NCBI GenBank assembly: GCA_902529365.1 | Contig: CABZWK010000001.1 | Span: 186,001-250,000 of the forward strand | Direction: 5' to 3' | DNA from: an uncultured Balneola sp. | GTDB taxonomy: Bacteria; Bacteroidota; Rhodothermia; Balneolales; Balneolaceae | DNA: 64,000 nt | Shown: positions 55,362 to 63,812 of the stretch, piece after piece | Layout: every line of letters starts with the position of its first letter | Position numbering within the stretch: position 1 is the first letter of the stretch | Translations under genes and position numbers: made by a program | The notes under the pieces: generated by a model | The model's database searches: none | Told to the model about the DNA's origin: nothing | Seen by the model: the letters and a program-made list of their open reading frames with translations, nothing else

Positions 55362-56063
55362 TTAATACGCAATTAATGAACCCGTTCCACCTGTCACAAA
55401 TATGTAGACAGGGATAAAAATAAAACCCAACAGAAGCACAATGACGAAAACATAGGCTCCCAATCTGAATGCATGGGTGTTGTTTTTGTTGGTCACACCT
55501 AACGAGGTAAATGCACTCCAAGCTCCATGAAACAGGTGAAGCATAATTAGACTTAGAACAACAATGTATCCTAGGGCGATATACCAGGTTGTGAATGAAT
55601 CAATAACCAACTGCCGTAAATCCCTCATCGGCTCACCATCGGCAGACATTATCATTTCGGTCTCCCCAAACTTGAAGGACCAAATGTGAACTACCAAGAA
55701 CACCAATATGGTAATACCCGATAATATCATGCTTCTGGAAGCTAGATTTTGCCGGCTAGCTCCCCCTCTGCTCTTATATACTTCGTAGCCAGATGACCGA
55801 GCTTTACGCTTACCCAACCAAATAGATATTCCTAGATAAGAGTGGTACAATATAAAAAATAACAAACCTGCCTCGGCAATGTAAAGTAGTATTCCAAGGC
55901 TTTCTAATTTTTGGGTGTAAATGTTGAATGCTTCAGCTGAGGCAAAAATGGCATAGTTACCAGCCAGATGAACAACCAAAAAAAGCATTAGTGCGATTCC
56001 GGTAATCCCCGTCATTAATTTTCTGCCCACCTGCGATTGTAACACCTTTATGATCGTTGGCAT
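55362..56063 (-). CDS. sdhC: succinate dehydrogenase cytochrome b subunit
   Basis: 233 residues with five membrane helices, the single large b-type anchor that replaces separate SdhC and SdhD. Conserved His residues sit in the helices (LFLVVHLAGN, LYHSYLGIS, LVVHIWSF, LHLFHGAW) and can coordinate two haems. First gene of the operon. Confidence 0.94.
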   Translation of the reverse strand: MPTIIKVLQSQVGRKLMTGITGIALMLFLVVHLAGNYAIFASAEAFNIYTQKLESLGILLYIAEAGLLFFILYHSYLGISIWLGKRKARSSGYEVYKSRGGASRQNLASRSMILSGITILVFLVVHIWSFKFGETEMIMSADGEPMRDLRQLVIDSFTTWYIALGYIVVLSLIMLHLFHGAWSAFTSLGVTNKNNTHAFRLGAYVFVIVLLLGFIFIPVYIFVTGGTGSLIAY

Positions 56064-56215
56064 GATGATAGATTTTATAATGCAGTTTATAATTCTGTTC
56101 CGAGCATTGCTTAGATGCGCCTGCTCTTAGTTAGTAAGTTAGTGAAATATAATAAATTGTATGGCTAAAGTTCTTTAGATTCCGTCCATATTCCCACAGA
56201 AAAAAGCTTTTTTTC

Positions 56216-56860
56216 ATGTTCTTGCCGCAACAAAACAATTACCCCTCACTTAAAATCAAATCATCAGTTTTTAGCTGCCACTTAATACCCCTTTCAGATC
56301 CCGATGAAGTCCCTAGCTACTTGAACCAATTAAGAAAAACATATTACTCAGCAGCTCATCATTGTTGGGCCTGGAGGGTGCTTGAACCCACCGAAACTGA
56401 ACTTCATTGGCAAGAACACCAAAGTGACGATGGCGAGCCCAGAGGGACCGCCGGGTTTCCTATTTTACATCGGCTTCATCATCACGAAATCGTTAATACC
56501 TTGGCGGTGGTTATCAGAGAGTATGGAGGGACAAAATTAGGAAAATCAGGACTGATTTCAGCTTATTCGGATGCAACCAATTTGGCCATTGACCAAGTCG
56601 AGCTTATTCCGCAGCAAGCCTGTTACCTGTTGCAGATTAAAAATTCATACGATCAAGAAAATCTGATAAAGCAGTGGATGCATCAATGGCAGTTACCACT
56701 GGTATCCTCAGAATTTGGAATGCAGGTGCACCGGTCTTTTCAGGTAAGTTGGGATCTATATGAAGACATACATGAAGACCTGCAAGTTGAGCTTCGAAGC
56801 TGGGAGCATCTCGCTGTTCGATGGGCGTGGAGTGAATTAGCGGCACGCCCAACTATTTAA
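56216..56860 (+). CDS. YigZ/IMPACT family protein
   Basis: 214 residues. The UPF0029 N-domain is diagnostic: KIKSSVFSCHLIPL, the HHCWAWRV strand, SDDGEPRGTAGFPIL and VIREYGGTKLGKSGLISAY. A short C-terminal domain follows. The family is related to eukaryotic IMPACT, a regulator of the GCN2 kinase; the bacterial role is not firmly established. It stands alone. Confidence 0.92.
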   Translation: MFLPQQNNYPSLKIKSSVFSCHLIPLSDPDEVPSYLNQLRKTYYSAAHHCWAWRVLEPTETELHWQEHQSDDGEPRGTAGFPILHRLHHHEIVNTLAVVIREYGGTKLGKSGLISAYSDATNLAIDQVELIPQQACYLLQIKNSYDQENLIKQWMHQWQLPLVSSEFGMQVHRSFQVSWDLYEDIHEDLQVELRSWEHLAVRWAWSELAARPTI

Positions 56861-56931
56861 CACAAATTTAACTGCTAAAACAAGCCTATCTCTCCTCTAC
56901 AAGACAGGTGCTTAAAAACCATACACCTTAT

Positions 56932-57717
56932 CTACCAAGTGGCCTCTAAAAATGTGGCCGGGTTAAAAATGGCTGGGTCTAGAGTTGCTGGCACCTGAAT
57001 ATTGAAGTATTCCTCGTAAAGCATTCGCTGTCCATTCATAGTAAATACAACCTCGGGAGCTACCCATCCCCCTTTAATGGGTTCGTAATTATTAAATTGG
57101 ATTTCCTGCATGGTTCCAGCCCTACCCGGCTTCAAACAACGTACAAATAATAAACGCTCTTGTTCTATCCAAAATTGAGACACGCTATCCGAGGGTGCAT
57201 CCACTCCAACTACCCAAACCACTTTACCTTGCCACTCGTCGGCATACATTTTAGTCATATCATAGCCGACGGAGCTGAGCTGTTTCATACTTTTGGTAGG
57301 GGCTTGCTTGTATATGTCAAAGCCCAACACCAATAAATCATGCACTCTGGACATTTCCTGGATGGCTTGACCATTGGCATAGCCGTATTGCACCCCATCT
57401 TTAAAGAGTATCCCATTCCCAGAATTTTTCTCATCAAAATGTATGGCTAGTGCTCCAGGAACTTCTAACGCTTCGTACCACCATTGTACTCGCTCAACCT
57501 GTCCGTCCGCTGTATAGAATGTCGTCTTTTGATCAAAAGTCAGGCGAGTATACCAATCCTTTTGGTATCGCTCAACCATCTGCTGAACAAGGGCCATGGG
57601 ATTTTCGGGTTTTACAGAGGAACGTGACTGTTGGGTTTCCGGTTCAACAGTTGTTGACAGTGAAAAGGACGATACAACGAACAAGAGAAGGAAATAAACA
57701 GACATACTTACGACCAA
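56932..57717 (-). CDS. secreted LolA/outer-membrane lipoprotein-sorting-like protein
   Basis: 261 residues. A signal peptide is evident (MSVYFLLLFVVSSFSLSTTV); the ATG at 57705 may be the true start. The body is beta-rich with the LolA-type sequence RLTFDQKTTFYTADGQVERVQWWYEA, a concave-barrel fold used for lipid binding, and a later GGWVAPEVVFTMNGQRML. No obvious lipobox. Classic LolA is smaller, so this may instead be one of the DUF6503/LolA-like periplasmic proteins. Confidence in the exact family is limited. Confidence 0.65.
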   Translation of the reverse strand: MVVSMSVYFLLLFVVSSFSLSTTVEPETQQSRSSVKPENPMALVQQMVERYQKDWYTRLTFDQKTTFYTADGQVERVQWWYEALEVPGALAIHFDEKNSGNGILFKDGVQYGYANGQAIQEMSRVHDLLVLGFDIYKQAPTKSMKQLSSVGYDMTKMYADEWQGKVVWVVGVDAPSDSVSQFWIEQERLLFVRCLKPGRAGTMQEIQFNNYEPIKGGWVAPEVVFTMNGQRMLYEEYFNIQVPATLDPAIFNPATFLEATW

Positions 57718-57836
57718 TCGTTTTGTTGTAGTTTAGCTTAGAATCGGTCATTTGTTCCAAACATACTATATATTCAGGATTGTTAACACCGAAAATTTTT
57801 CAGTACTATTCAACCAATTCATTCAGAAGATAATTC

Positions 57837-58382
57837 ATGAAAATCTATACCAAACAAGGCGATCAAGGACAAACTGCTCTATTCGGTGGTGACCGTGTCT
57901 CAAAACATAGTATTCGCATCGAAACCTATGGCACCGTAGACGAATTAAATTCGATTTTAGGTGTGGCCATAGCCAGTGAACATCAACAGTTCACCGGTGA
58001 TGTAATCAATGAGGTCCAACATCAGCTCTTTATTTTAGGTGCCGACTTAGCTACTCCATTCCATTCCGATGCCCGAATCGATCGAATCTCTGAGCAAGAA
58101 GTACTATACCTAGAACAAAAAATAGATTTCATGGAAGAAAGTCTTCCGCCCCTGAAAAATTTCATTTTACCTTCTGGAAGTATGACCGGTGCTACATTGC
58201 ATCATGCCCGAACTGTATGCCGTCGTGCTGAACGATTAGCCGTGGTGTGCAGCAATCAAGAAAAAATTAACGACATGGTGCTTCAGTACTTGAACCGTCT
58301 AAGTGACTTTTTGTTTGTACTTGCGCGCTATGAGAACCACCAAAGCGGATGTCTAGAAAATCCTTGGATTCCAAAAAAATAG
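57837..58382 (+). CDS. cob(I)yrinic acid a,c-diamide adenosyltransferase (PduO-type)
   Basis: 181 residues, five-helix ATP:corrinoid adenosyltransferase that makes the adenosylcobalamin cofactor. Typical stretches are MKIYTKQGDQGQTALFGGDRV with the ATP-binding region, YGTVDELNSILGVA, LPSGSMTGATLHHARTVCRRAER near 115 and YLNRLSDFLFVLAR near 148. The stop lies 34 bp inside the next gene. Confidence 0.95.
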   Translation: MKIYTKQGDQGQTALFGGDRVSKHSIRIETYGTVDELNSILGVAIASEHQQFTGDVINEVQHQLFILGADLATPFHSDARIDRISEQEVLYLEQKIDFMEESLPPLKNFILPSGSMTGATLHHARTVCRRAERLAVVCSNQEKINDMVLQYLNRLSDFLFVLARYENHQSGCLENPWIPKK

Positions 58383-60382
58383 GGTCAAAAAAGAAGCATC
58401 GTACCTTCCCAAAAGAACAGGCTTCAAAAGATACAGCTGTACGTTCTAACAAGCGAACTCTTCTGTTCTACGGAATTACGGCGGCCATACCTCTAATCTT
58501 TTTTCTTTTATTAGAAACTGGACTCCGGTGGGGGAATTATATGGGTGACCTAACTTTGTTTTCAGATCCTGGAATCGGAAAAAACGAGTATTATCTACCC
58601 AATCCAAATTTTGCTGCCCGTTACTTTTTCTACACTAAAACTGTCCCCAGTCCTTCCATAGACGTATTTAAACAAGAAAAAACGCCCGATATATATCGCG
58701 TTTTTGCCATGGGTGGTTCTTCAGCAGCAGGATATCCCTATGGCTTCAATGGCACCTATTCTCGTGTGGTCAAAGACATACTGCAAGATCGCATGCCTAA
58801 TAAACAGGTAGAAGTAGTAAACATCGGCATTAGTGCTATCAGCTCATATACCCTATACGATCAAGTAGCTGAAATACTCCAACAAAAACCCGATGCTATT
58901 CTCATCTATGCTGGGCATAATGAGTTTTATGGAGCTTTAGGGGTTGGCTCCAACGAAAATCTAGGAGGCTTTCCATGGTTTGTTCGCGGCTATCTAAAAC
59001 TCCAGCAATACAAAACTTTTTTACTCCTGAGAAACACCCTTGTAGGTGCAGGGAAATGGACGGGCTCCCTGTTTGGAGCCCAAGAAATTGACCCTAATGC
59101 CACCCTCATGGAGCGGATTATCAACTCCCGGTCAATTGCCCTTGATGGGCCAAAATATCAACTGGCCATGCATCAATTTGATAGCAACCTAAGTGCAATT
59201 TTAGAGGCATTAACCCAAAAAGGAATACCTGTATGGCTAGGCAGCTTAGCCAGTAACTACAAAGATCAAGCGCCCTTTGTTGACGTGCCAGATGCCCTCG
59301 ATGCCCAAGAACAACCCCTACCCTTAGCCTCAACAATATTCCAAGAAGGCCAATCACTTCTGGTTAATGGTGACGCCGATGCTGCGCAAACCCGGTTTGC
59401 ATATGCAAAGGATCTAGACGGATTAAAATTCAGAGCACCGGAGTCGATTAACCAAATCATTCGTGAAAAGGCTACCGCTTACGAACAGGTTCATTACGTC
59501 CCCGTGTATGAAACATTTGTCGAGCATAGCCCAAATGGCATTATAGGTGATGAACTCATGCTAGAGCATCTCCACCCCAACGCCAAGGGGTATTTTCTGA
59601 TGGGTGCAAGCTTTGCCCAAGCCATGCTAGAAAATAAAAGTCTAGCCGAGTGGGTACAACTCCCACTGAATGATTCAGGAAGTGAGCGTCAAACGGGCAA
59701 CACCCACATTGAACAGAACCTCATTAAGCAGGAATTCGAAGCCTACGAAAAGGGCATGTACCTCAGCGATTTTGACCACCGAGTGGCCTATCATCGTGTG
59801 AGAACCTTAAAACAGGGATTTCCTTTTGTTCTCTCAAAGAATGCTCGCCCCTATCAAAAAGGCTATAAACCCTTAGGGCCAGCTGACTCCCTAGCTTTTT
59901 TAGCAGTGCATGCTTCCAAAAGTTGGGATGAATCCAAAGTAGAACTAGGGGGAATATATGAGCGCACCAACCGACCAGAGAAAGCATTCCTAGAATACAT
60001 GGGGCTTATTAGAAATCAACCCTGGAACGATTCACCTTATGTATTCGCCGCGCGAGTTCGATTAAACCAAAATAATTTTGACGCTGCAGATCCTCTACTA
60101 GAACAGGCATATTCCATACAACCCAAGGATGCCTACACTACCAAGATGCTAGGGGCTATTATGGTCCAAAAAGGCGATTTACAGCGCGGTATTACCTTAC
60201 TTTTAGAATCTAGAGCACTTTCTCCTAATGATCCTCAAATGCTCTACAATTTATCTGGAGCCTACGGATTAAATAAGAATTACCAGCAAGCTATGGAGAT
60301 TGCTGAGGAAGTGATCGCAATAAACCCTAATTTTCCGGGTATACAACAGTGGAAGGCTCAACTCCAACGAGCCTTGAATTAA
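58349..60382 (+). CDS. membrane-anchored SGNH/GDSL hydrolase-like protein with C-terminal TPR repeats
   Basis: 677 residues overlapping the adenosyltransferase gene by 34 bp. A Lys-rich N-terminus precedes one membrane segment (about 36-58). The SGNH signature is then split over the domain: GGSSAAGYP near 124 (Ser nucleophile), NIGISAISS near 161, GHNEFYG near 192 (Asn/His region) and EHLHPNAKGY near 406. The EHLHPN form replaces the usual DxxH. Residues after about 540 form several TPR-like helix pairs ending in NPNFPGIQQW. Such proteins modify acyl groups on envelope glycans, but the substrate here is unknown. It may be linked to the carbamoyltransferase cluster downstream. Confidence 0.78.
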   Translation: MSRKSLDSKKIGSKKKHRTFPKEQASKDTAVRSNKRTLLFYGITAAIPLIFFLLLETGLRWGNYMGDLTLFSDPGIGKNEYYLPNPNFAARYFFYTKTVPSPSIDVFKQEKTPDIYRVFAMGGSSAAGYPYGFNGTYSRVVKDILQDRMPNKQVEVVNIGISAISSYTLYDQVAEILQQKPDAILIYAGHNEFYGALGVGSNENLGGFPWFVRGYLKLQQYKTFLLLRNTLVGAGKWTGSLFGAQEIDPNATLMERIINSRSIALDGPKYQLAMHQFDSNLSAILEALTQKGIPVWLGSLASNYKDQAPFVDVPDALDAQEQPLPLASTIFQEGQSLLVNGDADAAQTRFAYAKDLDGLKFRAPESINQIIREKATAYEQVHYVPVYETFVEHSPNGIIGDELMLEHLHPNAKGYFLMGASFAQAMLENKSLAEWVQLPLNDSGSERQTGNTHIEQNLIKQEFEAYEKGMYLSDFDHRVAYHRVRTLKQGFPFVLSKNARPYQKGYKPLGPADSLAFLAVHASKSWDESKVELGGIYERTNRPEKAFLEYMGLIRNQPWNDSPYVFAARVRLNQNNFDAADPLLEQAYSIQPKDAYTTKMLGAIMVQKGDLQRGITLLLESRALSPNDPQMLYNLSGAYGLNKNYQQAMEIAEEVIAINPNFPGIQQWKAQLQRALN

Positions 60383-60395
60383 TAAAATATATGGT

Positions 60396-62717
60396 ATGGC
60401 ATTAATGGTTTCCATCTCGGGTATACGAGGCATATTTGGTTCTGATTTAACCCCTGAAAATTTAAGTCGTTTTACTGCGGCCTACGGTAGCTGGTTACAA
60501 GGTGGCACGGTGGTCGTAGGTCGAGATTCTCGAATCTCCGGTAAGATATGTGAGGATATTGTGGTTGCCACGCTTAGAAGCGTGGGATGCAATGTGATTC
60601 GAGTGGGTATTGTACCCACCCCAACGGTTGCTATGGGGGTCCTCAAACATAAAGCCCAAGGTGGAATCATCATTTCCGCCAGTCATAATCCAGGGGAATG
60701 GAACGCTCTCAAACTACTAAATAGCAAAAGTGAATTCTTGGATGCCGAGCAAGGCAAAGCCGTAATGGAACTAGCTGATAAGGGAGCGTTTTCCTATGTA
60801 GATGCCTTTCATTTAGGCGAAGAAATAGAAGATACTACCCTACTAGATTACCATATAGCTACGATTTTAGCCCTCCCTTTCATCGATGCCGATCGCATTG
60901 CAAGCAAAAACTTTAAGGTTGCGGTAGATGCCGTCAATGGAGCTGGCTCCTACGCAATTCCAACTCTATTAGAACGACTTGGGGCTAGGGTTTCAGCTAT
61001 CCACTGTACCCCAAATGGTCATTTCCCACACAACCCAGAACCCCTACCTGAGCACTTGGGAGAAATTTGTGAATTGGTAAAAACAGAGCAGGCCGACTTA
61101 GGTGTAGTTACCGATCCTGATGCCGATCGCCTCGCTTTGGTTGACGATAAAGGTCGCTTGTTTGGAGAAGAATACACTCAAGCAACAGCGTTCGATTTTA
61201 TCCTTTCAAAAAACCCAGGCCCTTCCGCAACCAACCTATCCTCCTCACGTATTTGTGAGGAAGTTGCCGCCAAGTATGGCCAGAAATGCCACCGATCGGC
61301 CGTTGGTGAAATTAACGTGGTCAAAAAAATGCAAGAAGTGGGTGCTGTTATTGGAGGAGAAGGTAACGGTGGGGTTATTTTACCTGAGCTGCATTATGGC
61401 CGAGATGCCTTAGTTGGGGTTGCTATCACCCTTCAATTACTCGCCGAACGGGAACTCAGCACCTCCGAATATCGGGACAGTTGGCCTACCTTTCACATGA
61501 GTAAAAATAAGATTCAACTAGATCAACTTGGAACCCAAGCTTCCGAAGTATTGTCCATGATTCAGAATCATTACGCCGATCTAAAGCCCGACACCACCGA
61601 TGGGGTCAAAGTGAATTTTGAGGAAGGTTGGGTTCATCTTCGCCCTTCGAATACCGAACCTATTGTCCGGATTTACGCCGAGGGACCTAGTGTAGAGGCT
61701 GCCCATGCTTTTGCCAAACGAATTAAACATCAAATTGCCTCACATTTTGGGGTTCTTTTGTTGGTATTATGGGCATTTATTGGTATGTCGTGCACCCAAA
61801 AAAATGAACATATTCCGAGTCAAAATTCCTATGAGGGCTCTCATGCTAAAACCGCACAAAACTTTGGCATTAATTCAGCGTCTATGAAGGCCACCCTAGA
61901 TACACGAGCCAGTAGGGCTGAACAACTACAGGATTGGGTGTATACCGAGCAGGATGTGGCCATTTTCCATGAAGTTATGATGCAATTTAGCCCAAACAAA
62001 AACGAAGAAGTTGCCGAGCTAATTCCAAGAATAGGTCGCTTTTTCGAGGGGCAACCTTATGTGGCGCATGCGCTAGAGATAACCGATCAAGAGCAGCTAA
62101 TTATCAATTTACGAGAGCTCGATTGCACCACTTATGCCGAACACCTACTGGCTTTATCCAGAACGCTAAAATCCGAGACTCAAAACTTTGAACATTACGC
62201 AAAAGAGTTAGAAGCTATTCGTTATAGAGACGGTAAAAGAGGGGCCTATATTAGCCGACTTCACTACTTTAGTGAGTGGATTTATGATAACGCCGCTTCT
62301 GGTTTGGTAGAAACCCCAGCCGATCAATTTGGCGCACCATACCCGAATCGTCTAGGGTTTATGTCCGAGCATCCCGATGCATATAAGCATTTGGCAAGCA
62401 ATCCAAGCTATGTGGCACAGATTCAACAAATCGAGCAGGAGCTATCCAGCAAACGCTATGCCTACTTTCCTAAAGAGGATTATGCGGCCATGGAAGCACA
62501 GCTCAATGAGGGAGACATTGTAGGCTTCACCACCGATATTTCAGGGCTAGATGTCTCTCATGTTGGGATTGTTGTTCAGGTTCAAGGGAAATTACACCTC
62601 ATGCATGCCTCTCAGACCAACCAGAAAGTAGAGGTTTCCAAAGAACCCTTATCCTATTTTTTACGCCCCGCATCCAAACACACCGGCATTATGGTCGCTA
62701 GGCCAACCGACGTATAA
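60396..62717 (+). CDS. phosphoglucosamine mutase-like protein fused to a DUF1460 amidase-like domain
   Basis: 773 residues in a single uninterrupted frame. The first roughly 449 residues are a complete phosphohexomutase: SISGIRG (6-12), phosphoserine motif SASHNP (Ser96), metal loop DPDADR (240-245) and C-terminal RPSNTEPIVRIYAEGP. They most resemble Bacteroidota GlmM, which makes glucosamine-1-phosphate for peptidoglycan. Residues 450-466 are HFGVLLLVLWAFIGMSC, a typical lipoprotein signal core with cysteine. The final 300 residues are a DUF1460 domain (LDCTTYAEHLLALSRTL, DVSHVGIVV), a cysteine-peptidase-like fold normally found as a separate secreted protein. See the finding on this fusion. 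Confidence 0.85.
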   Translation: MALMVSISGIRGIFGSDLTPENLSRFTAAYGSWLQGGTVVVGRDSRISGKICEDIVVATLRSVGCNVIRVGIVPTPTVAMGVLKHKAQGGIIISASHNPGEWNALKLLNSKSEFLDAEQGKAVMELADKGAFSYVDAFHLGEEIEDTTLLDYHIATILALPFIDADRIASKNFKVAVDAVNGAGSYAIPTLLERLGARVSAIHCTPNGHFPHNPEPLPEHLGEICELVKTEQADLGVVTDPDADRLALVDDKGRLFGEEYTQATAFDFILSKNPGPSATNLSSSRICEEVAAKYGQKCHRSAVGEINVVKKMQEVGAVIGGEGNGGVILPELHYGRDALVGVAITLQLLAERELSTSEYRDSWPTFHMSKNKIQLDQLGTQASEVLSMIQNHYADLKPDTTDGVKVNFEEGWVHLRPSNTEPIVRIYAEGPSVEAAHAFAKRIKHQIASHFGVLLLVLWAFIGMSCTQKNEHIPSQNSYEGSHAKTAQNFGINSASMKATLDTRASRAEQLQDWVYTEQDVAIFHEVMMQFSPNKNEEVAELIPRIGRFFEGQPYVAHALEITDQEQLIINLRELDCTTYAEHLLALSRTLKSETQNFEHYAKELEAIRYRDGKRGAYISRLHYFSEWIYDNAASGLVETPADQFGAPYPNRLGFMSEHPDAYKHLASNPSYVAQIQQIEQELSSKRYAYFPKEDYAAMEAQLNEGDIVGFTTDISGLDVSHVGIVVQVQGKLHLMHASQTNQKVEVSKEPLSYFLRPASKHTGIMVARPTDV

Positions 62718-62731
62718 TCAACGGAAATATT

Positions 62732-63187
62732 ATGTCCACTCCCCTCTTAATGAATTGGAAAGAAGTAGAAAATCGCGCTATAAACGGCAATCCAGAGCCC
62801 CCAAAGCGCATTGAAAAGTCCCACGAACAGTGGAAAGCGGCCTTAGGCGACGATATTTTTGCCATTACCCGGTTAAAGGGCACCGAGCGACCATGGTCGA
62901 GTGAACTATGCAGCAAATTTGAACCCGGCCTCTACGCTTGTGCTTGCTGCCAAACCCAATTATTTGATGCTAGCGAAAAATTCGAAAGTCATTCTGGTTG
63001 GCCTTCTTTTACCCAACCAATTCAAGACAACGTGGTTGGCTACCTTGCCGATTCATCCCACGGGATGATGCGCACCGAGATCGTATGTAATTGCTGTGAT
63101 GCCCACCTAGGGCATGTTTTCCCAGATGGCCCCGCACCCACTGGTCTTCGCTATTGTGTAAACGCATTGAGTTTAGAAAAGGTATAA
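62732..63187 (+). CDS. msrB: peptide-methionine (R)-S-oxide reductase
   Basis: 151 residues. Zinc-binding CACCQ and CNCC pairs, the core SHSGWPSFTQP, the acidic/His segment AHLGHVFPDGP and the catalytic Cys142 in RYCVNALSL are all present. It reduces methionine-R-sulfoxide in proteins. No signal peptide, so cytoplasmic. Followed by a clear terminator. Confidence 0.96.
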   Translation: MSTPLLMNWKEVENRAINGNPEPPKRIEKSHEQWKAALGDDIFAITRLKGTERPWSSELCSKFEPGLYACACCQTQLFDASEKFESHSGWPSFTQPIQDNVVGYLADSSHGMMRTEIVCNCCDAHLGHVFPDGPAPTGLRYCVNALSLEKV

Positions 63188-63233
63188 ACAAAGGGCTAGC
63201 GCTTATTTGCTAGCGTTTGTTTGGTAGTTTTTT
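63186..63233 (+). terminator. rho-independent terminator after msrB
   Basis: Stem AAACAAA (63186..63192) + GCTAGC (63195..63200) pairs with GCTAGC (63209..63214) + TTTGTTT (63216..63222), with a small GG/G mismatch and an 8-nt loop. A T-run at 63228..63233 follows. The A/T symmetry could also serve the convergent SxtJ gene. Confidence 0.8.
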
Positions 63234-63242
63234 CCTTAGCCT

Positions 63243-63629
63243 CTACCAAGGAAATTTCAAATCCTTGGCCTCATAGGTTTTATTGCGAATCTGATAATTA
63301 GATTGGGATGGAGCCTTTTTTTGAAGTGGATCGTTACCAAAAAGTCTAAACAACAATGCAATTGGGCTAATAAAAAGCCAATATACCGCACCTAAAACCA
63401 CCGGATTCACCACCAAGCTAAGCACAAAAGCAAGACGGTACCATAGCCATACAATCCGGTTTCCCACACTGGGAAGCACAATGAACAAACTACCCAAACC
63501 AATGGCACCATACTCTAACCACTGGAGTTCTAAAAACCAGGCTATGACCCAGAATCCCACCACCATGACTAACTGAGTCTTTGGAGTCATGGGATCATTC
63601 TTTAGCTCATTAAAGCTTTTTTGAATCAC
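63243..63629 (-). CDS. SxtJ family membrane protein
   Basis: 128 residues with four hydrophobic segments (about 19-35, 38-53, 64-78 and 79-95) and a basic, proline-containing C-tail. The N-terminus FNELKNDPMTPKTQLVMVVGF resembles proteins called SxtJ after the saxitoxin gene cluster. They are commonly encoded beside carbamoyltransferases, as here. Function unknown; possibly a membrane partner of the carbamoyltransferase. It begins 12 bp after the DUF5989 stop. Confidence 0.8.
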   Translation of the reverse strand: MIQKSFNELKNDPMTPKTQLVMVVGFWVIAWFLELQWLEYGAIGLGSLFIVLPSVGNRIVWLWYRLAFVLSLVVNPVVLGAVYWLFISPIALLFRLFGNDPLQKKAPSQSNYQIRNKTYEAKDLKFPW

Positions 63630-63641
63630 AGGTACCTGTCC

Positions 63642-63791
63642 TTAGAATAATGTGTAGATAAATGGTGCAATAGAAGATCCTCCACCAATAACAATTAAGG
63701 CACCTAGAAGCACCAATATAACAATCACAGGAGCCAACCAGATTTTCTTGCGCTCCTTCATAAATCCCCATAAATCTTTTAATAATTCCAT
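63642..63791 (-). CDS. DUF5989-type small membrane protein
   Basis: 49 residues, ATG at 63789..63791. A basic N-terminal amphipathic helix (MELLKDLWGFMKERKKIW) is followed by one membrane helix (LAPVIVILVLLGALIVI) and a short GGGSSIAPFIYTLF tail. This matches the small DUF5989 proteins that sit between SxtJ and carbamoyltransferase genes in Bacteroidota and Planctomycetota. It is 21 bp downstream of the carbamoyltransferase stop. Confidence 0.8.
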   Translation of the reverse strand: MELLKDLWGFMKERKKIWLAPVIVILVLLGALIVIGGGSSIAPFIYTLF

Positions 63792-63812
63792 GTTGTGTAT
63801 CTGTAAATTAGC

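Noticed and set aside
57718-57836. Cobalamin riboswitch before the adenosyltransferase gene
   Set aside because: The 119-bp gap is too short for the aptamer and no B12-box-like sequence was seen.
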